This document shows, piece after piece, positions 19,701 through 29,549 of a DNA stretch of 64,000 nucleotides. The stretch is taken from positions 124,001 through 188,000 of the forward strand of contig CBFFRQ010000057.1 of assembly GCA_965644315.1 (NCBI GenBank), in the 5' to 3' direction. The notes beneath the pieces were generated by a model. It saw only the letters and a list, made by a program, of their open reading frames with translations, was not told the DNA's origin and did no database searches. This DNA comes from Caecitellus pseudoparvulus. Taxonomy: Eukaryota; Bigyra: Bicosoecida. The stretch's first letter is position 1. Every line of letters starts with the position of its first letter. The translations under genes and the position numbers were made by a program.

Positions 19701-20707
19701 CCGACACTGGCGGGGGGGAGGGCGCCGTGGGTGGCGGCAGGCCGTGGGCTGGGGACCCGGCCTCGTCATCCCCCCCCGGAGACCCCTCAGTGGGAGTGGG
19801 GGGGGTGGAGGTGGACGTCACGCTCTCTGGCTTGGGTGGCGTGATGTTGCGGCGTGCCTTGGGGGGTGCTGGGGCGGGGGGCGCCTGAGGCTGCAGTGGT
19901 GGGCTGGAGGTCGCTGCGACAGCACCCTGCCCCTCGCCCTCCTCGTCTACTGGCAAGGTGCGGGGGGCGCTCTTGCTCGGGTGGGGCGTGGCTGTGCGGT
20001 GCTTGGCAGACTTCAGCGGCCCGGACGTCGTGGGCCCCTCCAACACCTCCGCGTCTGGCTCGATGCTCAGGCGCTTCTCCTTGGCGGCAGCCTTGCGAGG
20101 CGGTGTGGGTGTGCCTTCGCCTGCCTTGGCCCCCCGCGGCGGCGGCGGTGGGGAGGCCCCTGCCTCTGCCGCCTCCCCTGCCTCTGTCGGGGGCGAGGGG
20201 GGGGACAGGGCGTCTCCCCCTGCGTCAGGGGGCGACGCCGCCTGCAGCTTGGCCTGCGCAGCTGCGGCATTTGGACCTCGCCCAGTGGGCGGTGCGCCGG
20301 CGTGCGGTGGCAAGCCCCGGGCTGCACGGGTGTTGGGCGACAGCGGCTCAGACAGCAGGGAGGGGTCTGTGAAGGGGTGTGGGTTGGTGTCCACGGGGCT
20401 GCCCTCCCGTTCGGGCTTGGAGGCGGGCGGGCTGGAGGAAGCTGCAGCCGACGCTGCTGCCGTGGCAGCAGCCACGGTCCGGGCGCTGTCCCCCGCCCGC
20501 TTCAGCTCAGGGCGTGGGCGGGGGGAAGGTGGCCCTGTGAAGCATCATGGGAGGTGCGGGGTGTGTTCGGGTGCCTCGGTGCGCGTGGGGAGGCGTCGGA
20601 GGGCGGCAGCTGCACTGCCGCCTTCAACTGCACTGCAGCTGTCGCGGTGCGTGTGTGAAACCAAACGCACCCTTGGGCGGCGAGCGCTTGGCAGGGGAAC
20701 CCGACAT
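16741..20707 (-). CDS. unrecognised Pro/Ala/Ser-rich protein with one ordered helical core
   Basis: Two exons, 20707-20671 and 20534-16741, joined across a 136-bp intron (donor GTGCGT, acceptor TCACAG), give 1276 residues starting MSGSPAKRSPPKG. Without this splice the long frame has no ATG and meets a stop at 20545-20547, so the short first exon is well supported. The first 500 residues are disordered, with many SP/TP sites. Ordered, helix-rich segments lie near residues 500-600 (WMNDASFARELRVVLHDI) and 730-830 (RRHLLQLYQLYAARDARGLF, MWLLFVADCPKLLGW, TFPAFLDCLFDAAQ), with a last ordered patch at the C-terminus (LYVAPLWEVSFAGQNVVELS). The layout recalls EF-hand-like helical pairs, but no calcium loop is seen. 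Function unknown. It converges on the Dpy-30 gene (59 bp) and diverges from THADA (210 bp). Confidence 0.75.
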
Positions 20708-20917
20708 GTTTGCTGACGACACTGCGATCATTACCCCTCCCACGTGGGTCGTGGCGCGGCCAGTGCTGCGGGGGGTGTGTGTTTTGCGCCGCCACGGCGA
20801 CGAGCTCCACGCCTGCGCCTGGCCTGGAAGCCTCAGCCTCACGTCGACACGCCGAGGCGACTCGCAGACAATACACCGCGCCCGCCGCACCCCCTGCCGC
20901 CACCACCACCCGCCAAC

Positions 20918-23900
20918 ATGGCGTCCACCAAGGCTGCCCTGCGGGGCAAGGGCGCCCGCCAAGCCATGCCTCTGCACCCGGCCACGCTGGCTGGCTTGGA
21001 GGAAGCTTCTCGCCTGGCGCAGGGCGAGGCAGCGCAGACGGACCTGGCAGTGCTGCTGCACGGGGCGCCGCAAGCCTTCCACGAGGGCCGTGCCAAGGCC
21101 TGGGTTGGCGACTTGAAGGGCCACGCGACGCGCCTGCGGCCTGAGGGGGCCAGCACGGCGACCGTGCACGCCCTGGCCCTGGCTGCAGGCGCTCTGGCAT
21201 GCGAGCCGTACGTCAAGTTACTCGCGGGGCCACTGAAATTGTTGATGGGAAAGACACAGACGTTGGATGCAAATGCCGCCTCCTTGACCGGCGGCGCCGT
21301 CCTGGGGCGACTGGGCGAAGCAGTGCACGCCTACGCCGCGGCGAGTGCGGAAATTGCTTCGGCGCCCCTGGGTGGCCTGCTGTCTGCCCCGCCGACTCAG
21401 GGCGCCCCGCCCGCGGAAGTGGTGACATTTTTCTCTGTAGCCAGTGTTTTCGACGACCTCCGCTCCGTCATCGTCGGGGCTGGACGTAGCCCGGGCCCAG
21501 CAGGGGCACCTGCTGGAACAGAGCCTGGCTCGCCAGGTGCTCACGAGCCAGTGCCAGCGCCGGTGGTGGCCCAGGCGCTGTTGGGCGCACTGCACTGGTG
21601 CAGCAGCACTCCCGAGGCCACAGGGCTGGAGCAGGTGCTTGTGGCATGCAGTGCCGCCAGCAGGGCTGTGCGTGAGGACCCTGCCTGCGGTGCGCTGTTG
21701 CCACACGTGGCGGTGGCCGCTTTCGGCGCCGTGCGAGGCCCCATCGCCCCAGACACATGCTTGGCAGTGCAGACAGCCGGCGTGGCATGTGCCCTGGCAT
21801 GCCCCCAGCTTGCTGCGCTGCCTGCGGCGGAGGTGGCCCGTGCGTGCGTGGACCCCCTTGTGCCAGGCGAGGGCCAGCAGCTGAGCAGCGCTGCAGCAGC
21901 CTTCAGCATCGCGAGCGGGCTGCAGTGGGGATTGCGTGCTGGCCTGGCGTATGCTCGAGGGTTGCTGGTGAACATGCCCGTGGAGGTGCTGACTGTCCAC
22001 GCTGCCGCTGACGGCGCGGCAGGGCCGACGGCGCTGGTGGCAGTTCTGCGTTTCTTGCTGCACCACGTGGGCGAGTCAGACGTCGTACTGCGCATGACTG
22101 TCTTTAGGCAGCTGCAAACTTGGGTGGCCACAGCTTCGAAGTGCCTGCGCGCCGGCGCAGACGAAGAGGCTTGTCTGCCGCAGGCCTGCCTGCAGGAACT
22201 GCTAGCTGCCATGCTGCGGAATTGGGGGCACACCTCCCGCCTCGTCGCTGGCTGCATGCCGCCCTTACTGCAGGGGCTACTGAAGCTGCACCCAGACCCC
22301 GAAGCACTGCAGGTGCGTCTGCTCGCGTACGTGGCTGCGCAGCCGCCTCATGTGAAGGGCAAGTACTCGGCGCTGGAAGCCCTGGTGCCGAGCATGGGCG
22401 CTGCTGCGTTGCAGGCAGCTGTGCCAACGCTCCTGCCAGACATGCTGACTGCACTGGGCACTCGTTGTAACGTTGAAAAACCTGCAGTGGGCGTGATCAT
22501 GGCGTTCCTGACCACTGCCCTGGTGGAAATGTGCCCGCTGCCGGCAGGTGCCGCGAAACGCGTGAAGAAACGCAAGGGGGCAGGCGCCGTCACGACGGAC
22601 GGCCGCCCAGGCGTGCCGACGTGGCGCGCCCTGTGGCTGCAGCACACCATTGCAGCCTTACTGAGCGAGAGCGTCGCTGTGCGGGAGCGGTGCGTGGCAG
22701 TGCTGCTGCCTGCCCTGCTCACGCTGGACCCTGGCGCCATGCTGGCTCTCCTGCCCGCTGTGCAAGCCGAGTGTGCGGCCGGCGCACCGCCCACGGCGCA
22801 GTCTCCCCCGCAAGACGGCTCTGCCGCGCCTGGTAGCAGTGTCTGCGCATGGCTGGCTCGTGACCGGGTGGACCCCGACGCGCTGTCTGAGCCAGACCGA
22901 GCACTCCTGGCCCTGCTGGCGCTGCTGGCCCTGGCGCGCAAGCAGCGCACGCCCCTGCCCCCTGACATGGACCTGGGCAGCTGGGAGGCGGGGGAGGGCG
23001 CGAGCGCGGTTCCAACCCCCATCCCGTCGCCCGGGTCCCCCCCCCCTGGCGTCCTGGGCGCCGCCCTCCTCCACGCCGACCCTGGCATCCGCCTGGCCGC
23101 CCTGGGCGTGGTGGTGGGGGGCAGTGGCCTGGGTCCCGTCACTCGCCGCGAGTTGGCCCTGGTGGCCACCTACTGCGCCACGTGGCGCACCGTGTCCCAG
23201 ACAGACGTCCTCAAGCGACAAGGCCTCCTGCTCACAGCGTTTGTGCGGCGGGTGCAAGAGAGCGCCCGAGCGGCAGGGCGTCGCCTGTTGTGGCTGCAGG
23301 CCCTCAGCCGCGCCGCGGAGGCGGGCGCCGACACGGTGGTGGTGGAGGGGGGGGACCCCGCCCCCCTCACGCCTGCCCTTGTCGCAGAGGCCGCCCTGCC
23401 CCCCACCGACCACGTAGAGTGGGCCCAGGACCACGCCTATGGCACCTGGGCGGCCTGGCTGGCGCAGCTGGCGCTGGAGGGCCTGTACCCAGGTGCACCT
23501 GCTGAGCGGACGCAGCCCAGCGCGCAAGTATTGCTGTGCCTGACCTCCCTCCTGGTGGAGTGGGGGGGGTCCAGCCTGGCCGCAGGGGGGCCCCTGCCCA
23601 GCGCCACTGTCGCGGCCTTGGACGTGGTGACTGCGCCACAGGCCGTGGCACGGCTGCTGCACGCCTGCGAGAGCTCGTGGGAGGATGTGCGCAGTGCGGC
23701 AGCGAGTGTCCTGCGGACGCTGCCGCACCCCCTGCCGGGGCTGGGGGAGGTGGGAGAGGTCCAGGCCCTGCTGGCGCGCGCCTTGGCGGGCATGGACAAC
23801 CCTCGCAGTCGGGAGGCGCATTGTGGCGCCCTGCAGCTGGCTCTGCTGTACCGTCGCCACGCAGCACAGCAAGGCTGGCTCATCAGCGTGGGGGGGTCTG

Positions 23901-26900
23901 GGGCAGTCGTCGAGGGGGGGGGTGCTGACCCCGCCTTGGCCCCCTGCAGGCACATGCTGGGGTCCCTCTGCAGCGTAGTACGGGAAAGAGCACGCCTCCT
24001 GTGTGCCCAGCTCCGGGCTGCGGGCCTGGAGGTCCCGCCCGACACGGCGGTGGATGCGGGCGCCCCCTCCCCGCCGGCGTCTGGCGGCAGCAGCCAGCAG
24101 CACGGGCACCTGCTGGCGATTTCCGCCATGCTGCGCAGCACAGCATTCCCAGCCCTGGCGGCACAGGGTGAGTCCACGCGCGGCCAGTGGCGGGATGCAC
24201 TGGCAGATGTGGTGGACACTGCCCAGGCTGCGTTGCGGGTGGCCCTGGTCGTGGTGGCGGGCACTGACGAGGAGGACGGTGCGGTGGTGGGGGGCCCGCC
24301 CGATGCAGCCTCGGCGAAGGACTCCTCCACGCCCGACTCCGTGGGCCTGGCCAAGGGCCGGGTGGACTGCAGGGGGCACTTGCTGGTGACGGGCTCAGCC
24401 ACGGGGGGGGGCGCCGGCGCCACGCCGGAGCATGAGGAGCGGCACGAAGAGAACCCGCTGCACTTGCTGGTGGTGGGCGCGTGGCAGGTCATCAAGGAGG
24501 CCACGGCGTGCCTTGCAACGCTATTTGAAGTCGTGCCTCCAGGCGCCGGGGACGCCACGGCCCTCGTGACCACAGCCCAGGTGGCTGGTGTCGGCGGGCA
24601 CATGCTGCAGGCACTGCTGAGCCTGAAGCACATGGGCGGCGTCTTGCACGCCTCCAAGGCCTTTGGCCGCGTGTGCAGCGTGCTGCTGGCGGCGCCTGGC
24701 GGCGGTGACCACGTCAGCGGCTGGCTCGCCTCTCTCCTGCACCGCATCGCCCACAAGCACCAGCAGTTCATCCTGCGGCGGTCTGCCGGCTTCGCACTGG
24801 CCTTCCTGGCCATTCTGCGCGCAGAAGCAGCGCAGCCAGGGCACGTGGCGGGCATGCTGCACTCGGCCCTGGCAACCCTCATGGTGCACGCGGGGGGCGA
24901 CACGCCGGGCGTGGCAGAGGCCCTGGACGCCCTAGGCGTGCCCGTGCCCCCTCTGCCACTCCCCGAGGCGGCACACACAGCGGCGGGCTGGCGCAAGGCG
25001 GTGCACTCCCTGAACGTGACGCGGGCCCTGCTCCGGGAGGGCACTCTCTCCCGGCCCCTGGCTAAGTTCCTCCCCCTCATCCTGCGTGTCGCGCTGGGGG
25101 GCTTCGCCTCCCCCTCCTGGGCTGTGCGCAACAGCAGCCTCATGGTGTATGCCGCCGTCGTGCGGGGCCTGGTGGGCTCCCAGCGAGTGGACGAGGCGGT
25201 GGCGGCGCAGAACCTCCGTGCCGCGCAGCAGGCTTTTGCCGCCTACCCCGGCCTCCAACAGACGCTGCTGGGGACTCTGCAGGCCGGCGTCGCCGCGACT
25301 CTCGCGCAGGCCGAGCCTGCCACGACGCTGTACCCACTGCTGCTGCTGCTGCGCCGGCTGTCTGGGGAAGGCGGAGGCGTGGAAGACTTCCTGCCCCCAC
25401 TGCGTGCTCTCCGCTCTGCGCCACAGCTGTGGGTGCGGTCGGCAGCGGCAGATGCCACCGCCTCCCTCACGCCCCTGGATGCGACACCCGCTGCCATCCA
25501 GGCCACAGACTTCGCGGCAGCAACCGGCGCCAATGCCCTGCATGGAGCGCTGCTGGCTGTGACAGCACTGTGCCGCAAGTGGCTGGTGGCGGGTGGCACG
25601 AGTGCCAAGGCGGCCTGGGCTCACGCTGCGCAGCCACAGGGGCTGCCGTGGATGGACCTGGCCAATCCCCCACCGCCTGACTTGCTGCTGGGGCTGACGC
25701 GGCGTGTGGTGACGCAAGTACTGCTGCCTGGCCACGCCGCCCCCCCCGTCATGGCTGCAGCGGCACAGGCAGCCGCCACGGTGCTCCAGTTGTCCCTCGG
25801 CAGCCATGTCTGCAACGAAGTGCTCACCGCCCTGGCCCCAGCCCTAGCCAACGCCTCTGCGGTCTTGGCGCCCGCGGCCGAGGCCCAGGCGCCAAGCTTA
25901 CCGCCGGCCCTGGCACAGGCCAGGGCCGCGTTGTTGGCAGAGGGCACTGCTCCGGATGCTCCGGCCCTGCCCTGGACAGGGCCACTCACGTCCTCCTTCT
26001 GCACCCTGGTGGGGCTGGCAGCCCTGGCACAAGATGCCTCTGGGGCGTCTGCTGCGCAGGCGCTGGCTCCGGCCCTGCGGCACCCACAGCTGGAGGCACG
26101 CCAGGCGGCTGCCAAGTCCCTACGGCGCGTGCTGAAGGCTGTGGTGTGGCACGGAGCGCATGGCGTGGCGCCCGCAGGAGCAGGCGCTGCCTTGCCACTC
26201 CTGGTCAGCTGCATGGAGACGGAGGCAGACCCGGATGCACTGCGTGTGGTGCTGCGGTGCTTGCGAGTGGCGCTGGGAGCGCCAGGGGTGGTGACGGGGT
26301 GGAGCGGGGAGGAGGTGGCCGCGTTCGGAGGCAAGTGCGTGGCAATTGCACTTGGCGGCTGCAACGCCAAGCTCCGCTCCCACGCTCTCCTCCTGGCGTC
26401 CTGGGCCGCTGAGCAGCCCGGCAACCAGCACACTGCAGCGCACACCGTGCCCGCTGTCGTGGCGGCGGCTGGCGCGTCGAGGTCTGTGCAGTTGCGCATC
26501 GCAGCGTGTCGGGCAGCAGGCGCTCTGCTGTGCGTGCTGCGGCAGTTGCCGGCCCGCTCCAGCTCGCTGCACCTCTGGGCCACTCTGCTGCACCTGTTGC
26601 TGGATGAGGACGACGAGGTGCGGGATGCGGCCTGGGCAGCTGCCGAGGCAGCCGGGGGCGTGCAGCGCTGGGCCGGGCTGGCTGCTTGGTTTGACGCGCT
26701 GCAGGCTTGGGCAGGAAGCGGTCAAGTTGATCGTGCAGCCGCGGCCGCCGTGTGTGCTGGTGTGGCGGGCTGCAGTGGCTCGGGCGAGTTCCTGGCCACT
26801 CAGCAGGCGGCGCGAGGGCAAGACACATGGGGCACTCCGCTGTGGGTGGCTGAGCAGGTCTTGGCTGCAGCAGAGCCTGAAATCGACGCCACGACTGCGG

Positions 26901-27247
26901 CTGGCGCCACAGTGGGTGTCCTGAAGGCTGTGTGTGGCAGCTGCTCCGTGGCGCTTGCCAGCCCCACGGCGCCGCCCCCCCTCTCGACACGAGTGTTCTC
27001 GCCAGAAGGCAACAACGAGTTCCGCGAGGCGTTGGAGGTGGCCAGGCTGGCAGCTGCTGCTGCTCACGCCATGGCGCCTGGGACAGTTGCAAGTGTGTGG
27101 GAGGCGGCCCAGGCTGCGCTGGCTGAGGCGGGGGCGAGTCTGGCACAGCTGCAGCTGAGCGCAGCACAAGCAGTGCGACGCAGCGACAGGGAGCTGCTGT
27201 TTATTGTGGCGTCATCGTTGGGCTGTCTGGCGAGGAGTCAGGACTGA
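20918..27247 (+). CDS. THADA: THADA/Trm732 HEAT-repeat tRNA-methylation cofactor
   Basis: One uninterrupted frame; the ATG at 20918 (context CCAACATGG) gives 2109 residues, close to the 1950-residue human THADA. The whole protein is built of helical HEAT-like repeats. The central DUF2428 region is clear at about residues 1180-1400: WQVIKEATACLATLF, then HMGGVLHASKAFGRV, RRSAGFALAFLAI, VHSLNVTRALLREG and WAVRNSSLMVYAAVVRG, which is the THADA/Trm732 signature, followed by LYPLLLLLRRLS. In yeast, Trm732 partners Trm7 (FTSJ1) for 2'-O-methylation of tRNA position 32 in the cytosol; THADA also binds SERCA in animals. The frame is open 174 bp further upstream, but that part lacks an ATG and is not THADA-like. 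Lack of introns across 6.3 kb is notable here. Confidence 0.87.
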   Translation: MASTKAALRGKGARQAMPLHPATLAGLEEASRLAQGEAAQTDLAVLLHGAPQAFHEGRAKAWVGDLKGHATRLRPEGASTATVHALALAAGALACEPYVKLLAGPLKLLMGKTQTLDANAASLTGGAVLGRLGEAVHAYAAASAEIASAPLGGLLSAPPTQGAPPAEVVTFFSVASVFDDLRSVIVGAGRSPGPAGAPAGTEPGSPGAHEPVPAPVVAQALLGALHWCSSTPEATGLEQVLVACSAASRAVREDPACGALLPHVAVAAFGAVRGPIAPDTCLAVQTAGVACALACPQLAALPAAEVARACVDPLVPGEGQQLSSAAAAFSIASGLQWGLRAGLAYARGLLVNMPVEVLTVHAAADGAAGPTALVAVLRFLLHHVGESDVVLRMTVFRQLQTWVATASKCLRAGADEEACLPQACLQELLAAMLRNWGHTSRLVAGCMPPLLQGLLKLHPDPEALQVRLLAYVAAQPPHVKGKYSALEALVPSMGAAALQAAVPTLLPDMLTALGTRCNVEKPAVGVIMAFLTTALVEMCPLPAGAAKRVKKRKGAGAVTTDGRPGVPTWRALWLQHTIAALLSESVAVRERCVAVLLPALLTLDPGAMLALLPAVQAECAAGAPPTAQSPPQDGSAAPGSSVCAWLARDRVDPDALSEPDRALLALLALLALARKQRTPLPPDMDLGSWEAGEGASAVPTPIPSPGSPPPGVLGAALLHADPGIRLAALGVVVGGSGLGPVTRRELALVATYCATWRTVSQTDVLKRQGLLLTAFVRRVQESARAAGRRLLWLQALSRAAEAGADTVVVEGGDPAPLTPALVAEAALPPTDHVEWAQDHAYGTWAAWLAQLALEGLYPGAPAERTQPSAQVLLCLTSLLVEWGGSSLAAGGPLPSATVAALDVVTAPQAVARLLHACESSWEDVRSAAASVLRTLPHPLPGLGEVGEVQALLARALAGMDNPRSREAHCGALQLALLYRRHAAQQGWLISVGGSGAVVEGGGADPALAPCRHMLGSLCSVVRERARLLCAQLRAAGLEVPPDTAVDAGAPSPPASGGSSQQHGHLLAISAMLRSTAFPALAAQGESTRGQWRDALADVVDTAQAALRVALVVVAGTDEEDGAVVGGPPDAASAKDSSTPDSVGLAKGRVDCRGHLLVTGSATGGGAGATPEHEERHEENPLHLLVVGAWQVIKEATACLATLFEVVPPGAGDATALVTTAQVAGVGGHMLQALLSLKHMGGVLHASKAFGRVCSVLLAAPGGGDHVSGWLASLLHRIAHKHQQFILRRSAGFALAFLAILRAEAAQPGHVAGMLHSALATLMVHAGGDTPGVAEALDALGVPVPPLPLPEAAHTAAGWRKAVHSLNVTRALLREGTLSRPLAKFLPLILRVALGGFASPSWAVRNSSLMVYAAVVRGLVGSQRVDEAVAAQNLRAAQQAFAAYPGLQQTLLGTLQAGVAATLAQAEPATTLYPLLLLLRRLSGEGGGVEDFLPPLRALRSAPQLWVRSAAADATASLTPLDATPAAIQATDFAAATGANALHGALLAVTALCRKWLVAGGTSAKAAWAHAAQPQGLPWMDLANPPPPDLLLGLTRRVVTQVLLPGHAAPPVMAAAAQAAATVLQLSLGSHVCNEVLTALAPALANASAVLAPAAEAQAPSLPPALAQARAALLAEGTAPDAPALPWTGPLTSSFCTLVGLAALAQDASGASAAQALAPALRHPQLEARQAAAKSLRRVLKAVVWHGAHGVAPAGAGAALPLLVSCMETEADPDALRVVLRCLRVALGAPGVVTGWSGEEVAAFGGKCVAIALGGCNAKLRSHALLLASWAAEQPGNQHTAAHTVPAVVAAAGASRSVQLRIAACRAAGALLCVLRQLPARSSSLHLWATLLHLLLDEDDEVRDAAWAAAEAAGGVQRWAGLAAWFDALQAWAGSGQVDRAAAAAVCAGVAGCSGSGEFLATQQAARGQDTWGTPLWVAEQVLAAAEPEIDATTAAGATVGVLKAVCGSCSVALASPTAPPPLSTRVFSPEGNNEFREALEVARLAAAAAHAMAPGTVASVWEAAQAALAEAGASLAQLQLSAAQAVRRSDRELLFIVASSLGCLARSQD

Positions 27248-27396
27248 GCTCCCTCCCCCCGTGATGGCGCAATCAGACGGGCGATCAACGTGCAGACCTC
27301 GGCAATTCTACTCACGTACCACGACCCCACCCAGGCTGGCATGCACACCAGCAATGGGCAATCCACTCCGCTCGCGACCCCCACCCTCGCGCCAGC

Positions 27397-29315
27397 ATGG
27401 CGCGTGACGGGACTCCCGGCCGTGGCCTGGGTGGGCGAGACGGCTTGCTGGACAAGCCCGGCACCACCTCGCATGGCGCCCTGGACAGCACGCAGGACAT
27501 GGAGGCGAAGCTGGATGCCGACAAGGCCAAGTTCAATATTGTCGCGTACGGCATCATGATGCTGCTGGGTCTGGGCATTCTACTGCCTTGGAACGTGGCC
27601 CTTAACTCGTGAGCTGTTCCGCTGAAGTGCACTGCACTTCAAACGCCGACAACTGCACCCCTGCCCTGTGCGCAGGTTTGATTTCCTGGACACGTACTAC
27701 GGACAGACGTTCAACTTTTGGTTGTCTGGTGCCTATGTCTGGCCACAGGTCATCATCCTCGTCCTCATGGTGAAGGTGAGCCAACGGCAGCATGGGCGCA
27801 CGGGCAGCATGCGACAGAGAAGGCACCCTGGGGCAGGGAAGCAATTGCCTGGTTGCACTCAGCACGGCCCGCGCGCCAGCACACCGCCCAACACCCCCAC
27901 CCACTCCACAGTACGGCAAGTACGCCTCCTTCACCACTCGCATCATTCTGACGTTCATGCTGCAAGGTGCAGCAGGCATCGCTATCCCCTTCCTCGTCGG
28001 CAAGTCCCTGTGGTCAGAGATCATCGTGTTGCTGTGCTGTTTCGGTTTCGGCGTCTGCGCCGCCGTCCTGCAGTCCTCCCTCATCGGGTTTTCGTCCCAG
28101 TTCCCCACCGTCTTCAACCAGTCCCTCATGGCCGGGCAGGGCGTCGCTGGCATCCTCGCCGGCGTCCTGCGCGTGGCCACCAAGGCCGCCATGCCCGACA
28201 AGCTCAAAGAGAGCGCCATCATGTACTTCGCCATCTCCTCCGGCTTCATGGTGCTGTGCACTGCAGGGTACCTGTATCTCTTGTACATGCCCTTCACACA
28301 GCACCACCTGTCCCTGGCCAAGGCCGTCTCCACACGCCACCGCCAAGCCAGCGCCGAGGGCGAGGCGCCAGCACCTGGCGCCATCGCCCCCCCTACGCCC
28401 CCCATGAAGGTGCCCCCTCGTCGCCCAGACAGCTCCACCAAGGCGGCCAGCGGCACCCCCACCCATCACGCCTCCTCCATGGAGATGCCGCGGTCAGCCT
28501 CCTCCCTGGAGGGCGGCGGCATGGGCGGGCGAGGCGGCCAGCAGCAGGGCCTCTCAACGCCCCTGTTGGAGCAGCGCGAGCAGGAGACGCAGGCGCTGCT
28601 GGCAGGCGGCGAAGGCACCCTGGTCAGCCCTGCCTCCAGCCGAGGCCGCGCCGGCAGCGGGGACACGCTGCGTGATTTCGCAGCGACGCCCCTGGGCTTG
28701 AAGCGCCCCTCTCGCGTGCCGTCTGCGCACGGTGAGGAGGAGGAGGAGGAGGAGGAGGATGGCCCTCCAGCGGTGACGGAGGACCCCGACTCCAACGCGT
28801 ACATCCTGGCCGTCGCGCTGCGGTGCTGGAAGGCGTGCGCGGGGCTGTGGCTGTGCTACTTCCTCACCTTCTTCGTGTTCCCCTCCGAGACGGCCAAGGT
28901 GGACTACCACGGCGGCATCCACGGCCTGACCATCACGAACGAGAGCGGCTGGTGGGGCATCATCATGGTGGGTGTCTTCAACATCTTCGACACGATTGGC
29001 CGCTTCTCCCCCGGCTTCCCTGCCCTGCGCCTGGTGAAGTACCACGCCCTGCCCTGGTTCTCCGCCGCACGCGTCGTCTTCGTCGTGCTGTTCGTGGGCG
29101 CCGCCAGGCAGTGGAGCTCCGCCTTCAGCGACTGGGGCAACCTGTTCATCATGGTCTTCTTCGCACTCACCAACGGCTACACGACGACGTCCTGCTTCAT
29201 GGCCGCGCCGGAGCAGGTGAACCAGAAGGACAAGGAGACGGCGGGCTTCATCATGTCCTTCTTCCTGCTCTTTGGCATGTTCTCCGGCACCATGGCGGCC
29301 CTGTCCCTCAGCTGA
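27397..29315 (+). CDS. equilibrative nucleoside transporter (SLC29/ENT family)
   Basis: Exons 27397-27608, 27676-27775 and 27912-29315 encode 571 residues. ENT landmarks are LLPWNVALNSF at the end of the first membrane span, YGKYASFTTRIILTFMLQG, the central GVAGILAGVLRV region, and in the second half WWGIIMVGVFNIFDTIGRF and LTNGYTTTSCF. About 11 hydrophobic spans are expected, with an N-terminus in the cytosol. Between the first six and last five spans lies a long Ser/Pro-rich cytosolic loop of about 150 residues ending in a poly-Glu run (28736-28760). ENTs move nucleosides and nucleobases across the plasma or organelle membrane. Introns of 67 and 136 bp begin GTGAGC. The gene starts 149 bp after THADA on the same strand. 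Confidence 0.88.
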
Positions 29316-29549
29316 TCCCCCCACCTGTGCCCTGCTGCCTGCCCCTTGCCTTGCTGTGCCTGCGAGGCTATCCGTTGTGCCTTCGGGGACGCTGTCCGGC
29401 AGTGCGTGGCAAGCAGCAGATTTCGCATGCATGCAATGTACACACCACCCTGGTGCCACAGACCGCACCAGCTGGGCACGTGCACCCCGCATTGAGCCCG
29501 CTCGCGCAGGCTCCGGCCCGTGTTTCCGTTGCTGCACCACACCATCACC

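Noticed and set aside
20918-27247. GCN1-type HEAT protein
   Set aside because: The order WQVIKEA, RRSAG, HSLNVTRALLR, WAVRNSS is specific to THADA/Trm732, and length fits it better than GCN1 (about 2670 residues).
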